Source: Nectonema munidae
Taxonomy: Eukaryota > Nematomorpha > Nectonematoida > Nectonematidae
Length of the DNA: 64,000 bases
Assembly: GCA_030549495.1 (NCBI GenBank)
Contig: JAUIRK010000463.1
Span: forward strand, 557,001-621,000
Reading direction: 5' to 3'
Shown here: positions 22,470 to 35,959 of the stretch, piece by piece
Layout of the letters: each line of letters opens with the position of its first letter
Numbering within the stretch: position 1 is the stretch's first letter
Notes under the pieces: generated by a model
Database searches by the model: none
What the model was told of the DNA's origin: nothing
Seen by the model: only the letters and a program-made list of their open reading frames with translations
Program-made: the position numbers and the translations under genes

Positions 22470-25400
22470 GAGCTATCTTGTATGTAATAGTTAAATAGAT
22501 AACTTTTTACGAAAAGAAATTACATTTCAAGGAATATCCTTAAAGATATGAAATAAATTAAATTATTGTATTTGCAAGAGAAGTAGTGGCTTCAAATAGA
22601 ACAAAAACAGAACTTTAAATGGAATATTTTTCATTGTTCAAATATTTTTTAACATTCTTTCGATCTGATCAAATCAAATATTCTCTTTATATTTGATTTT
22701 AATACATTAATTTTAAGGCGATTTTATTATTTCGTAAATGCGTTGAAATCAATTAGAGAAGCATAGCCCCGATAAAGAAAAATTGAGGCTAGGTGCAGAA
22801 AAAAGCACTTTAAAATGAAAATGTCTAATAACTACTCCCAAGAAATTTATTAGAAATTCACTTATTTATGAAAATAACTTACCGAAGTATTATGAAGAAA
22901 ACAATTTACTGGACTGCAATTTTATAGTACTATGTTGGAAAATTGAAACGCAGTCGAAAAATGAAGTTATTTAAATTGCAAAATGCCAGACTTTTTCATT
23001 TTTATATTATTTGTTATTTAGTGAGAAATATATACCATTTTAAGTTTATTTTATCTTTTTTTAGATGTATTTTATCCTTTTTTTTTATTTAAATCAATCC
23101 AAAATGAACAAAGTGAATTGAAAACCAAATAGAATTGAATAAGATCAAATAGAATTTAAAAAACAAAAATGGAATGGAAAAAAGATCAAATAGAAATGAA
23201 AACGGTAATATAAAAATTTCTCTACATGCCTACCTTTATATGTAAAAAAATTTGCATTTGCCATGCTAGCATAAATTAGTCAACTATATAGCTTTGGCCT
23301 TAGAATACACGACAGCTGTTTGGGCGAAACATAAAATATGAAATAGGGGCCAACAGATTAGAAACTTACCAGGATTCTGTATACGATTAAGATTGCGTGT
23401 CGTTTGCTAGCAACTTTTCAAAATTTTGAAAAATGTGGCAAAGGTAAGAAAAAGAATGGATGTTCTTTACTCATGCCTGAAGGACTAGGTAGATTTGTTG
23501 TGCTGTCTTTAGTGGAAGAGAAGGAAATGCACAATCTCTCAGAAGTTCATCATACAAATTCTCGGCGTATATGCTGATGCATGTATTGAATCTCGAGCCA
23601 ATTTATCACAATCTTTTGAATGCATAATGCTTTTATTTATTTATGATAATTCGCTAAGTGCACACAAATGATGGCTTTCATCGCTCAGTGTATTTGTGAG
23701 ATCCTATAGGACTACAAACATCCTAGAAAAAGTATGACCTGATTAAGAAATAGGACACGCCAAATCTGTTCTCCGTGCAAAAATTGAATATTTAAAAAGA
23801 GTGAAAGAAAAGAAGATGCCAAATTTTGTAGAAGCATTTTAACTTTTTTTACCTAAATAAAAGACGGTAGAAGAAATTTTTCGTAAAAGTACAGAGGATA
23901 TCCAGGCAGAAGAGACGCACTGAGCTCATGGTGGGCCGTAAGCCATAGAGGAAATTAAATTTCAATAATTAAAAAACCTTTGACCAAAGTTAGCATCTTA
24001 GAATACTTTAAATATTTCATGCTCTCAAGAATTGGGAAAAGTGATTAAAGAATTTTTAGGTCACTTTTTTACGTATAAATGAATATATTTTGAGTCGTAA
24101 GGTTTATTTTTGAAAGGTTTATATGTGACCTTTTTGTGCTGCTTTATTTATTGCAGAAAGTTAAATATCTTATTTATATAATCATAATCCAATGCATTGC
24201 GAAATTATTAAAAATTACTACTGGTAAAATTTTGAACAAATTTATTAATTATAAATCATAATAGAATCTGGTTAATAAAGATAATAACATTTTCTTAAAA
24301 AAAAAGTATATAATAGTACTTTTGATATTTCGTTGCCTCCCGTGATCTTGCCAGATAACTTATAATCTAACTACGTATAGCTTACATAAGCCACAACCTA
24401 ATTTACTAACTAATAAATAAATAACCAAATAATTAACTAAATTTTTACAAGTCAACGTTGTGCAAAGCACGATTATGCGACATTTAGCGCAAAAATAGGA
24501 CGAAAAGCCATTTGCCACAATGACTTTCCCAGAAGTTTTTTTTTAATTAAAATTGAATACTAACTATGAAGTCTCGCTAACTAACAATTTTAAATATCAA
24601 TAAAATTTAAAAGTTTTAAAGAGAGAATTGTCTTTCAACAAATTACATAGTCGCGGAAAACACAACGACGCATAGAATACACATGCCTGCTTTTATCATA
24701 AACCTGAAGCATGAAGCTTAGAACATGCAAGGCTGAATCGCCATCTTGTTTTATTCAAGGGCATTAATCCAATCATGCTTTCCTCAAACAAAGTAAAACT
24801 AACCGTATATAAAGAGAAGCAAGAAGTAAGAAGTGAGAAAAAGAGAGAGAAAATTAAAAAAAAATTAACATTTCTAAAGAATTAAATTAATTAAATTTTT
24901 TAAAAAGAAAAAAAAAGGAACGAAGTTCGCATGTTAACTAGTTAATTAGAATGTTATTGAGTTGATTATTAAAATGAATAAGTTTATTATTTATTTTTAA
25001 GTTAACATTTTGCTTTCTCTAACGCTCAATTTGTTCTAAAGAAGATGAGAGTGTTTGAAAATTTATAGTCTGACAATTTACTTGAAAAAGTTTTACTGTT
25101 TTGTACTCATTTTATTTGTTTTTTAATTATTTCGATATTTTATTTAAGATAATTTTGGGATCTAGATAAAAAATAAAATAAAGTTAAATATAGTTACCCC
25201 AAAATTTAAATTGACCAAATCCAGTTGATTCTGAGAGATGGAAAAATTCTGAGAGATTGTGCTCATAGAAGAAGCTTCGTTTGTTTGTTAACTAGTTAGG
25301 TACATTATTATTGAGTTATTATTAAAACCAATAATTTTTTATTGGTTTAAAAGTAAAATGATTTGTTTCAATAATAACTGAATGACAATAGATATTGAGC

Positions 25401-28195
25401 TTTGATAGAGGAAAAATGTAATCAGGCCAAAAAAGTAGCGTAAATTAATTGTATATGATTAGAGAAGTATATTACAATTGTTTTAGTTAAAGATAATAAA
25501 CTATATCTATATATGATCATAGTTCTCAAATTAGTCTTGTGATACATCACACTGATTTTTACAAATGACATGTACATTAGCACCGATAGTAGTAACAGTA
25601 AACAGAAGAGCTTTTATAAGTATACTTGTTAATTTGAAGAATTATTTCAAAACTTTTTCCTTTCAATTGAAGGTGAATATTTTCGTGAATCACGATTTAT
25701 ATTTGCGAACAGTTTTTAGCTCAGGTCGTTAACTAACGTGTCTTAGATCACGTACTCCAAAATTAGGGCTTGGACATTTTAAAAAAAACTTCGAACAAAA
25801 AAGATACACAGAAGGAGTATTCATCAGATTTAGAGGAAGAAGAAAGAGGAAAAGACACCAGTGCTGAGATTAAAGAAATTTATAGTAAGGCGAGCGATAT
25901 GAATCCATTTAGAGAAAAGAACAGCATAACAACCGAAAAATCGTTCAACAAATAAAATTTAATCGTCCAAATTTCAAAAAAAACAAACGAGTGGAAAATC
26001 TATCGACTGGAAATGTGGGAGGAAATTGTTCTAGTTTATCATCTTTCTTGATTTTTTTAAGGGAAATTTCCTTTTCCTTTCCTTTGGCCCAAAGGGTAAC
26101 TCGGGTCTTCCCCCTTTTTTTATATTTTAAAAAAAAAAAATAAATTAAAAATTATGATGGAAATAGTAAAGAGAAGTAGCAGAACATTTCGATTCTGAAG
26201 ATTTAGATCATCTTTCTAAATGACGTTACCCTTCATTTAATGGAAGAGTATTTGTGCCATTATTTACTTAATAATAATCTTTTTCTTTTCACTTGTAGTT
26301 CGGTATTTTCCAATTTTTCCCCCTCTCTTTATTGAATGTTTTGCAAGCAAGTAACTTTTATAAGTGTTTCCGTTTAATTCATATTTTTGACTGTCCCGTC
26401 TTTTTTAGCAAAGGCCTAATTTTTATCATAGCTTATACTATTAAAAAATAATAAAATGTGTGGTTTTGGGAAATTTTTATAGTGCAAATATTCATGCACT
26501 TTCTAAAATATAGCTGAAGTGTTACAAACAATGTTCTTTTGAATTTGAGAAAAGCAAAGTTCTTGGACGCAAAATTTTTTAAACTAAAAATAGCTTATTT
26601 TTAAGATCAATCTTTGCATCATAGTATTTATGGGAACCAGTATTTTCGCATATTAATGATAAAAATAAATAAAGATGAAATTTAAGAAATCTACAATTAC
26701 TTCGTTGCGTAGGATGACACTGAATCCTTATAAACCTACTTTTCAAAAATTACACTCCTTCTTTGCAAAACAAATCTTCGAAAATTTTTAGTTTCAATAT
26801 CAATTTTTGCTAATTTTTTACAATTTTAGCCAATGATTTTACAAATGTTAACTCAACAATTTTTTGATCTGTTCATATAACGTTTCTTAGGCTCATATAA
26901 CGTTCATATAATGAACTTGATTTCTAAAAGTATTGGCACCAATGCTAGATAGAAGTTCTCATTGAAACGACTCTCGTCTTACTTTTATGGAATCAAATTT
27001 CTTTATTTTTTCAGCTAAATTTTATTTTGAAGAAAAGATTTTCAAAACAATAATAACATTTTAAAAAACTTTAAAGAATTTTGTCGTCTGAGTGGCTTTT
27101 CTAGCTGACTCTAGTTCAAAATGTCAGCTAAATGCTTAATAAGGTCTTCGAGAATATGGGAAAAACGTTGATTAAAGTTATCAAATTACAAAACTCAACT
27201 GAACAACACAAGTTAAATTTTAAGACACACTATGTACGAAGAGTGAGGTCATTCTATATAAATTTTGTAAAGTAGATATTCCTTAATTTCCAACATGTAA
27301 ATTGTAAAACCATCATACATGCAAAGTTGCTGTGATGCTGCTACTTTAATGGTGCTTGAAACCTTAAACTACTTTCAGCATAGATCGCCTGAAACTTTAT
27401 ATGGCATCACATTAATCACGGAAGAGAAGAGGTTTTACCAAATATTTTCAGAATGCACAAATGATCAACCTCCTTTTTTTTACCTGTTTATCACCAGGAT
27501 GTGAAATAAGAATACCAGGATTCAGCTATACTACTAGATTCAAATTCAGTAATTACTTAAATAAACTTCTCGTTTTGTGTATTATAGTCAGCGGCTATCA
27601 GAGCGGGTCACAGGTACATAGTTCCACGATGCGAAAGCTACAGAAATACTCATGACTAAGCAACCATTTGAATGCTTGTTAGCGCACTCAACTCAAACCA
27701 ATTGTTCGATGTAGATTAGGGTCTTTGGTAGGTCTCACAGGCATATAAACACCCTTTTGCAAATTCGTTACATCCTTTCCTTTTGCGATTTTTTGTTAAC
27801 GCAGAGAAGGAAAACAATGATACATTAAGTTTTTAACCTGTGTAGACAAAAAAAGCGTGTTAAAAATTTAGAATGAAATATAAATAAAGCAAAACTGATT
27901 TCTGAGTATTCACATTTTAAGCTTTTATTTCAAGAATAATTTTTCTAGTTTTTTTGAAACTTTAAGCTGCATAACCTGAAAGTCTTTAATTGTTTATTAT
28001 TATTATCAATCTCTTTAAATTACAACATAAAAAAAATAAAATGAACAAATATTTTAAGTGACAAATTATCTCTGAACTACAACTCTTTTTTAATTGACAC
28101 TGATTGTATCGTTCTTAAAATAAGTGTTTGTAAAAATAGAATAAAAAAACTTCTCATGAAAAATTATGAATTTATTTGTCATTCTACGGAATGTT
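22470..28195. other. Long AT-rich gene-poor stretch
   Basis: Nothing firm. Weak points are a short coding-like relic at 23535-23835 (frames with YADACIESRANLSQSFECIM and AKSVLRAKIEYLKRVKEKK, interrupted by stops), an acidic 60-codon open stretch at 25770-25955 without a proper start, and a possible retroposon tail at 26031-26145 (ggcccaaagggtaactcggg then an A run). Confidence 0.4.
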
Positions 28196-28199
28196 ATGC

Positions 28200-28592
28200 G
28201 TGTAAATATCAACTAAATTCTTAGCTTGTACAAGTTTTGTATTTTATTTCTCCATTTGTTTTATGTATTTTATTACTTATTTCTTATTTCATGGTCTTTT
28301 AGCTTATATAATATACAATACATATGTTTTCTCATCATATTCCATTATTTGTTTTTACTCTTGTCTATATTCATAATTTGTTAACGAAATATTTATTATA
28401 TATACAAATTTTCTCTTCATGTTTCTTGTCATGCTTTTTGATACTTTTCTTTATCCTCTTGCGTTCATGATTATTTCTTTTGTGGCAGCCTTGTTCTCAT
28501 TCATTACCAAATATTACGCACACTTTTATAAATGTCTATGGGTTTTATTCATATCAGCGGCCTTAAGGCCTTTTTGAATATTTCCCTTAAAA
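28200..28592 (+). mobile_element. Possible LINE 3' UTR with poly(A)
   Basis: A T-rich, pyrimidine-biased stretch ends in gcggccttaaggcctttttg, then a short spacer and a run of A (28580-28590). This looks like the 3' end of a 5'-truncated non-LTR element in plus orientation. No coding part remains, so the clade is unknown. Confidence 0.3.
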
Positions 28593-28794
28593 AAAAAATT
28601 TTAGTCTCAATTCATTTTTAAACTTCAAAATAATTTTGAAAGACTTACATGCGCCAAATCGGTTTTGTACAGCCTTAAAAGATTTATATTGCAGGAACTG
28701 ATTATTACAATGATTTTATTATCACCGTTTGATAAAACTTTAATCTTCTTTGATTGTATTTTTTTCAAAATACGTTTTATGTACATGGATAAGC

Positions 28795-28935
28795 GCAGAA
28801 TGATTTAAACCGCGTAGTGTCAATTGCATTACTGTTTTACACTGTCTAAATGCGCTGAAGATTCTCTCGATGGAAGCAACTGATACTGGTGATGATAAGA
28901 TGAGTTCAAAAAGTATCTAAATTTGGGCATGCTTA
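28795..28935 (-). mobile_element. hAT transposase fragment
   Basis: Minus-strand translation gives SSPVSVASIERIFSAFRQCK, the conserved core of the hAT C-terminal dimerisation domain (SSxxSxxSxERxFS). Nothing else of the transposase is recognisable nearby. It is an old scrap. Confidence 0.5.
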
Positions 28936-29653
28936 AATTAATAACTACACTCAGTGATCTCCATTTTTCAATGATACCGTCTAATGATAAAGACAATTAA
29001 TCCCCGCTGTTAACTATAGAAAGAGCAAAGGCTGGAAGAAAATTTGCTTTCTGAATAAAGGACATTCAAGACAAAACAAAGAGGCAGATTTGTCTATTTT
29101 GGATACAATAAACGAATTTATACCCCACAAATTAGTTAGGGTTTTCAACTTCACTCTTTTCCAGGGTCTATGCCTATACTAGTCTTAAGCTTTAAAGTGC
29201 TTCTTTCCATCTTGATAAAATACATAATTTGCAAAAACTTAGTAATAAATCAAATATTTCAAGGTAAAAAAATTACTCACTCATCAAGAAACCACATTAG
29301 CATTTTCCAATTTGTTCAATCTATACAAATATTCAAAGATAGGCATAAAAGTGTTAATCGATTATAGAAGTTAACTTTATTTAACTATTTAGCTTTTAAG
29401 TTGACCTCATAAATCATTAACAAAACAATGAACTTTAGTTACTTTACTTAAAATCTGCTAAAATTCATCACAAAAATCAATAATGGAAGTTATGTTTGAA
29501 GAAGCAGTCTAGCGTAAAGAGCTGCGAAGAGATCAACAGAGAGCTACAATTCAGAATTTTAGTATATCATCAAAAAAGGAGTCTCAGAAAGGTAGCTTTT
29601 ATTTATTTAATTGCTTTATAAGACAAATTAGTTTCACTTTTTCATATTACAAT

Positions 29654-31456
29654 TAGTGATGGGACGATTAATCGAAATCGTATCGAATTAATTGGAAGTT
29701 TTTTAAAGTATCGGAAATGAATTATTTAAACCCGATTCTTAAATATACAAAATGTTGGATAAATAGTTATAACATAAGATTGCATTCTGTAGGAGTTTAC
29801 GTACCGTATTTAATGGGAGTGTGGGTTGTTAGAATGCTGAACTTGTTACACCAATGTCTTGGGTTTTAGTTCAGTTTTCTCGAGGCAAATTACCCATAGA
29901 TTGATACAAGCAGCTGCTATTTTGATGAAAATACTCTCTGGTACTAATAGTGCTTCTATCTCCCTGGCATTTTTTCACGTTTTCTCTTCTATTATTTAAT
30001 TTTACCAAATTTAAGTTAATTCTAGCTCTATGTAATTAATATTATGAATTTCTTTTTGAAATAAATTTATCATATTTTTGAATTGTGCTGGCAACAGTAA
30101 GAATAAAAGTTATGTGCGAAAATATAGGTATTAATATTGAAACAATGAAAAGTACTAAAGTTTTCTCAAAATTATTGAAATGTGATGATCAATTTTTGTT
30201 TTTCAAAAACTTGCTAAACGGTCTGGTGTGTTATGAAAATTCTACTTTTATTAAATATTTTTTAAGTGTACTACGTGAATTCAAACATTGACTATTCTAA
30301 GTTTTTTCAAACACATTTCTTTAAAAATGCTTTATTTTATAAAGATTTTTTCTTATATATGCCAAATCAGATAAAACTCGTTAAAATAAAATGTGAAAAA
30401 CTAAAGAAAATGTGTTTACAAAATAATTATGAAAAAATTTGATTTCGATAAGATAACTGTTTCAAGCGTTTCCATGGCGCAATTACGCTAGACTTGAATG
30501 CGGTAATGATGAGAAATATTCTTTAGATCTAAATCTAAAATAATATTCTTTAGATTCGACCAGCAGTGATGTTTACCAAAATATGGATTTTAATTTTGAA
30601 AAGTATTTTTCAGATATCAAAAAAATGAAAACTGAACAAGAAACAAACAATATAAAAACTGGACCTACAACAGCAGGTCCATTTTCAGCAGCAAGAATAA
30701 AAGTAAAAATAGAAATTTCAAAATATTTGAAATATAAACTTATCGGAAACAATGAAAATCCGTTTGAATGGTGGAAAGCGAACAAAGAAGAACTTCCAAG
30801 TTTGGCTCTTTTTTCAAAAAAGTACTTGTGTTCCTCCTTCTTCAGTAGAAAGTGAGCGAATTTTTAGTGTTGGTGGGAATATATTCTCGCCAAAAAGAAA
30901 TCGTTTAGAAGCAATAACTGGAGAGATGCTTATGTTTTTGCACTATAATTTACGAGTGCCCCATTTCGAATACGATTAATGAATTGAAAAAACGCTTTTA
31001 TTGTTTCTTTTTATCATTTTGAACTCAACATTACATCTTTTATTAATTAAAATAGAACCATTGATAGATTTTTCAGGTAATGAACATAAACTCTATCTTT
31101 TACCGCGTAATGAACAACACAACAAAAGTCTTCTAACGACTTTTCTTAAAGTCATAACAATGCCGAAATTTGGTAAAAATAGTCGTTAGAGATAAATTTT
31201 TAGTACTTATTGATCATATGCGCTAGAAGGCCATTCTAAAAGAAGCCCTAAAATATGTATATGAGTTTTTCTCAATGCACTGATATTCAACATATTGTAA
31301 ATCTTTATTTGCAAAAAGGGATTTGTAAGCGTTTGAACTTCTATTTTAAGTAATCTTTTGAATATCTAGGCACAATTATTATCGAAGAATCGGAATCGTA
31401 TCGGGATAATTCGGTAGAATCAGAATCGTTAAAAATTTGGTATCGTCCCATCACTA
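29654..31456 (+). mobile_element. hAT transposon, 1.8 kb, decayed
   Basis: Inverted ends TAGTGATGGGACGAT and ATCGTCCCATCACTA bound a 1803 bp element. It is flanked by ATTACAAT (29646-29653) and ATTACACT (31457-31464), an 8 bp duplication with one difference, as expected for hAT. Inside, the plus strand keeps only the C-terminal transposase (30583-30979). The rest is AT-rich with no transposase similarity, so most of the coding region has been lost or replaced. Confidence 0.8.
30583..30979 (+). pseudogene. hAT transposase C-terminus (hATC dimerisation domain)
   Basis: Frame 1 reads NPFEWWKANKEELPSLALFS. After a frame change near 30830 it continues CVPPSSVESERIFSVGGNIF, SPKRNRL and MLMFLHYNLR, then a stop. 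W-W-x5-7-P-L, PPSSVESERIFS and the R-x-L helix form the classic hATC dimerisation motif of BED-type hAT transposases (ZBED-like). The catalytic core and BED finger are absent from this copy. Confidence 0.75.
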
Positions 31457-31464
31457 ATTACACT

Positions 31465-33050
31465 AATAAAAGCAGGAAGAATGAATTATAATGGCGAATT
31501 ATTATTATTTATGATACCGCTATGAACTTTAAATTTTCTGGGAAAACAATGGTTATGGAAATATGACTAAATGTCGGCCGAAAAACATAAAAATTATAAG
31601 AAAAAACGAAAACCCTTTTTAGTTAAATTAATAATTGTCTAAGTCAATTTTTTATAGTCAAATTTCAAAATGCCTCGAATATAAAAAGCAATTTTTTTTT
31701 ACAAATATTAGTATTTAAACAAATTTTATATTTCAAAAATTAAATTTTTGGAATTGAATCTGTGAATATTTCTTAATTAAAACAAAAATTAACTTATTTT
31801 TGTAAAAATGGAAAATTAGTAGTTCAAATTTTTTTCCAAAAAGAAGTCACTATAAGAAAATCTTCAGGTATCTTTCTCAACGCGGAGTATCAATGATCTT
31901 TAGGTGTAAAGAGAGTAACAGGCACTCAAGCTTTAACTTAGGATAGAAACAACAGGTCCTCATATCTTGACATTAGTTGTCCTAGGAGAAAACAACGTTA
32001 ATTCAGATTATTTATTGCTTTAGTTGTAGGTATTGCATTCCACGAAATATTCCTCCATTAACTTGCCAGTTGATATGGATTTCAGGATCAGGAATCGAAG
32101 CAAGTAGGACTACATGAAGAACCTACACTTCCGCTACTACGATACATGGCGAGACTTATTTGCCATGATCCAAACAAAAAATAGGTAGAGTACAGCCAAA
32201 ATTACTCCGTTTAAAAACGTTTAAATTATTTGCATTAATCATTAATTTACTTGAATTTTTATGCTAAGCATAATTTAGATTTTAATTTTTTATACATAAA
32301 TAAACACAAAAAGTTTGAAGAACTAGAATCAAAAGATATAAGATTATGTTTGGATGCAAGAGATTTCATTACCAACATCAGAACTTTGGTACCAAAGATT
32401 TTATGTAAATCTGAGCATGAGTCGAAACTTGTTAGGAAACATCAGGGAGTGTATTAATTGATAGTGAAAGATTTTAAATAATCTCTTCTTTTTATTATAA
32501 CAAAATGAAGGAACAAACGCAGATCTAGCATCTTTAAATTTAAAAATATAGAAAAAGTCTATTCTTCAAAGGATATCAGCGTTAATCCTTCAAACAGTAG
32601 AGCTAACATTTTAAAATTATTGTAATATTCACATTGTATCAATAGTTTTTGATGCGTGTATTAATAACATTTTAAAAAAACATGCTTTACAAACACATTG
32701 TGAGTGAACATAATTTATGTGTTGACATTTGAGGTTTGAAAGAATAACTCCATTAAAAGAATCCAGCACGTCCAAGTATGTAAAGAGGAGAGTGAGAGGA
32801 GAAAGTATCTTAAAAAATATAAATATAAAAAAATTAATAAACAACTTAATTTTAAAAAAAATATTTTAATTAATTTTAATATAACAACAACAACAACGGC
32901 AAGGTCGAAATATTGAGTAGATTTATTTTGTTCGTAAAGTCGAGAAATAAAATTATTTTTCTTTTGAAAAGCTATTTGATTCTTTCCTTCTTATTATAAA
33001 AAATAAATAAAACAAGTTATGAACTATAACTTGAAAGAACTATATTATAA
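31465..33050. other. AT-rich DNA, nothing firm
   Basis: An open stretch at 32300-32457 encodes a Lys/Glu-rich peptide (KFEELESKDIRLCLDARDFI) that I cannot place. A short (caa)n run lies at 32884. Confidence 0.35.
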
Positions 33051-33113
33051 TGTACACCGACTTCGCGATATCAATTAAATCTACTTTTTTTAGTTTAAAC
33101 ACATCTTTTGCTC

Positions 33114-33760
33114 ATGGAGGACCAAAGTTTCAAAGTGAACCATTTGCGTCATTGCATGTTGTATGAATTTCACAAAGAAAGCAATGCAACAACTGCAGTG
33201 AAAAACATTAACGCCATAATTCCAGGTGTGAGTCTTTGAAAGTGTCGTAGATGGTTTTCAAACTTTAAAGAAGGCAATTTTGACCTTACTGATGAGCCTC
33301 GACCGGGGAGACCCCGTCTTTTGGATGACGAACTTTTGAAAGCTGCAGTGGAAGAGGATCCTTGGCAAACAAACAGGACATTATCCCAGAGACTCGATGC
33401 ACATTGGTCTACAGTTCGGGAGCATCTGAAAAAGCTTGGAAAAGTTTATAGAGAAGGTCTTTGGGTTCCTTGTAAACTCTCTTTCTAAGCAACAAAGCAA
33501 TGAGGGCAATAATCTTCTCTTAAGGAATGAAAAAACGCCTTTTCTCGATCGCATTATCACTGGAGATGAAAAATGGATTGTTTTTAACGCCAATAAAAGA
33601 AAGAAACAATGGCTTTCAAAAAAAGAAACTCCTGTAACAACCCCCAAATCTGAACTGCATGACAGCAACTCGAACGTCTGAATGCATCGTTGCGTGAAAA
33701 ATGTCCTGCTTTAGTGAACAGAAAGGGGGTTTAATTGCTTTAATAATGTTTTTTTATTAA
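33114..33760 (+). mobile_element. mariner (cecropia-like) transposase relic
   Basis: From ATG 33114 the plus strand reads MEDQSFKVNHLRHCMLYEFH, then WFSNFKEGNFDLTDEPRPGR, AAVEEDPWQTNRTLSQRLD and LKKLGKVYREGLWVP. In another frame it continues PFLDRIITGDEKWIVFNANK and KKQWLSKKETP. These are helix-turn-helix and first catalytic-block motifs of mariner transposases of the cecropia/Hsmar1 type, with GDEKWI carrying the first catalytic D. A stop lies near 33236, frames change near 33480-33530, and the second half with the other two catalytic D residues is gone. Terminal repeats were not resolved. Confidence 0.8.
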
Positions 33761-33769
33761 TTGCTGTGA

Positions 33770-34900
33770 CTTCAAAAAGGGACAAGACTTTCCGGTACTC
33801 CTAATTAAATCAAATAGATAAGGGCCATACGTTGCTCGTGTGCAATCGACCCCACGCACGGTTTAATTAAAGATACATAAGTAAAGTATGAAGTACCATG
33901 ATGTGGATGAGGAAGTAGGCCATAGCAAAAAGAAGCATGCAAGCAAGAAAATGCATAGTGAAAAAATGGTGAACAGCGCAGAATTTGATGGCAAGTTCAA
34001 AACTGCTTCATCTTCTGTTATACTTTTGTTGGAAGAAGCATCGAATTCATTCTAGATTTAAAAAATTGGTATTTATACAAAAACTCTTTAAATAATTTTA
34101 GACAGAAGATTTTAAATACAAAATATTATAATTTTTGTTGAAGTCGGGGAAACAAACATCCTAAAACTTTGCACCATTTTAGTTATTTATTTATCATATA
34201 TTTACATACAATTAGCTCTTAAAGTACGGTATAGAGAGGAATTGATATTTACAAAAAATCCCCTTCAACATTTATATCTTAAGATGAAAAGTTGTCTTTT
34301 ATAAAGGTGGTTATTAAAAAATTTTACTTGAATAATCCGACAACTTTATTTGCGATAAATCTTTTTCTAAAAGCAAACTTTTTTGATAAAACTTTGTATA
34401 CTTAGTTTAAAAAATCTGAAATTTTGATCTTTTAACTCCGACAATCAATTTCATAATAACTTGCCAATAGTACTGTAAGCGGCAAAAGCAGTAGGAAATA
34501 AGAGAAAATTTTTAACGTATTCAGCAAATTCCTTTCTCACTTGTGGTAATAATAATCATACATTTTATATTGTTTTTTAAAATAAATTTGTTTACTTTTA
34601 AATATTTCTTAACTTTTGTACATTTCCGCAGAAAGTGTTTTTTGTCACCATTTAAACTTCTTATAATAGGAAAGTAAAAATCGAAGTATCAGACATATTG
34701 AAATCAAACACAGTTTTATTGAAAACCAATGTACTAGGATTAATCAATCATGACTGTATATAATATACTCAATTAAATACTCATACATAAGAATATCATT
34801 TCCGTATTGCAAAATCATCCTTTCAAAATATTTTTATCTCCCCTTGTTCAACATTAAAAAGGTTTCAGGAAGATTATATTTTTATTTTGAAAGATAAAAG
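33770..34900. other. AT-rich DNA, nothing recognised
   Basis: No coding or repeat signal supported. Confidence 0.4.
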
Positions 34901-34904
34901 ATGA

Positions 34905-35113
34905 AGTAATCGATGGGAAAATGAAGAGAGGAAGGCCTAAAATGACTTCTTGCAATCTTGTGAATGAAGGCATGAAGAGAAAATTAAAGAGTGAGGACGC
35001 GCAATGTAGAAGAAAATGGAGGAGTCGTTGCAAACAACTGGCCGACCTCAGCTAGCTGGGATATGTTTATAGGATAGGCCTATAAAGGCAAATGGATTGA
35101 TGATGATGATTTT
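34905..35113 (+). mobile_element. RTE-type LINE 3' end
   Basis: Plus-strand frame reads KRGRPKMTSCNLVNEGMKRK, then EDAQCRRKWRSRCKQLADLS and a stop. The last bases are a short (GAT)n run (35098-35110). RGRPK followed by an EDA..R.KWR tail is the usual C-terminus of RTE-clade LINE proteins, and a trinucleotide tail instead of poly(A) is typical of that clade. It is a strongly 5'-truncated insertion. Confidence 0.65.
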
Positions 35114-35119
35114 GATTTA

Positions 35120-35955
35120 CATTTTAAAATGAAGTATTTATCGTCCTATTCTTATATGCTCAATGCAATTGAATACGCCTTTTTCAAAATTAAAAATAAC
35201 ATCAAAAACTTATTAAGCAAAAGGAATGTAAAATAAATGACTTAGCTCAAGGTATTTGTAAATACCTTAAAAAAAGCTATCAATAAATACTAACGACTGT
35301 CACAATAATTTTCCTCATGTAGCAAGAAACATACAAAAAAGATTAATTGGCCAAAAATTTGTCTAAATATTTTTGTTAATAAATTTTTTTCATTTTGTTC
35401 TTTAAAAATAATATGTCTTTGAATGCTTAAAATTTATTCGTGTACAAAAATAATGACGAAATTTTAAAACGTATAAGAAAAATTTGAAAAATGCATTTTA
35501 AAATTTCAAAAGGGTGTACCGGAATTGCAAAAGTATGTAACAGAATTGCGAAAAGGTACGACGGAACTGAAAATGGTATATTGCAATTTTTAGATGCAAA
35601 AATTAATGGCGTCACTTACTTTAAAATTTCCAAGTAGTAAATATACCGATTCAAGAAGAAAAAGTGGTTATATAGGCTCCAATCTTGTAGAAGAGATTCG
35701 CTACAAAAATATGAATTTGTGTCATATTGTCTATAGTACTGATTTTTTATTTTGCCTTGCTTTCACTTTTTCCATGAGACAATCATTGCGTTGTTAAAAA
35801 ACGTATATCCGAACCATACAATATTAGAAACATTTTAAAGTAGATGTTGATATTCCCACTGTGTGTCATTACCATTTAGATTCACAATGTTAAATTGAAA
35901 AGCTCTCGCAACATTCAGAACAAGTTGAGACTAATTAGACAATTTTAACATCAAC
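35120..35955. other. AT-rich DNA, nothing recognised
   Basis: No supported features. Confidence 0.4.
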
Positions 35956-35959
35956 TTTA

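Noticed and set aside
23535-23835. Broken stretch ending AKSVLRAKIEYLKRVKEKK, faintly like a MIT domain end
   Set aside because: Too short and interrupted by stops. The resemblance is not enough for a call.
25770-25955. Acidic 60-codon open stretch
   Set aside because: No ATG start, no splice evidence, purine-rich low complexity.
33381-33668. 95-codon minus-strand frame
   Set aside because: Lies antisense to the mariner transposase and is its shadow.
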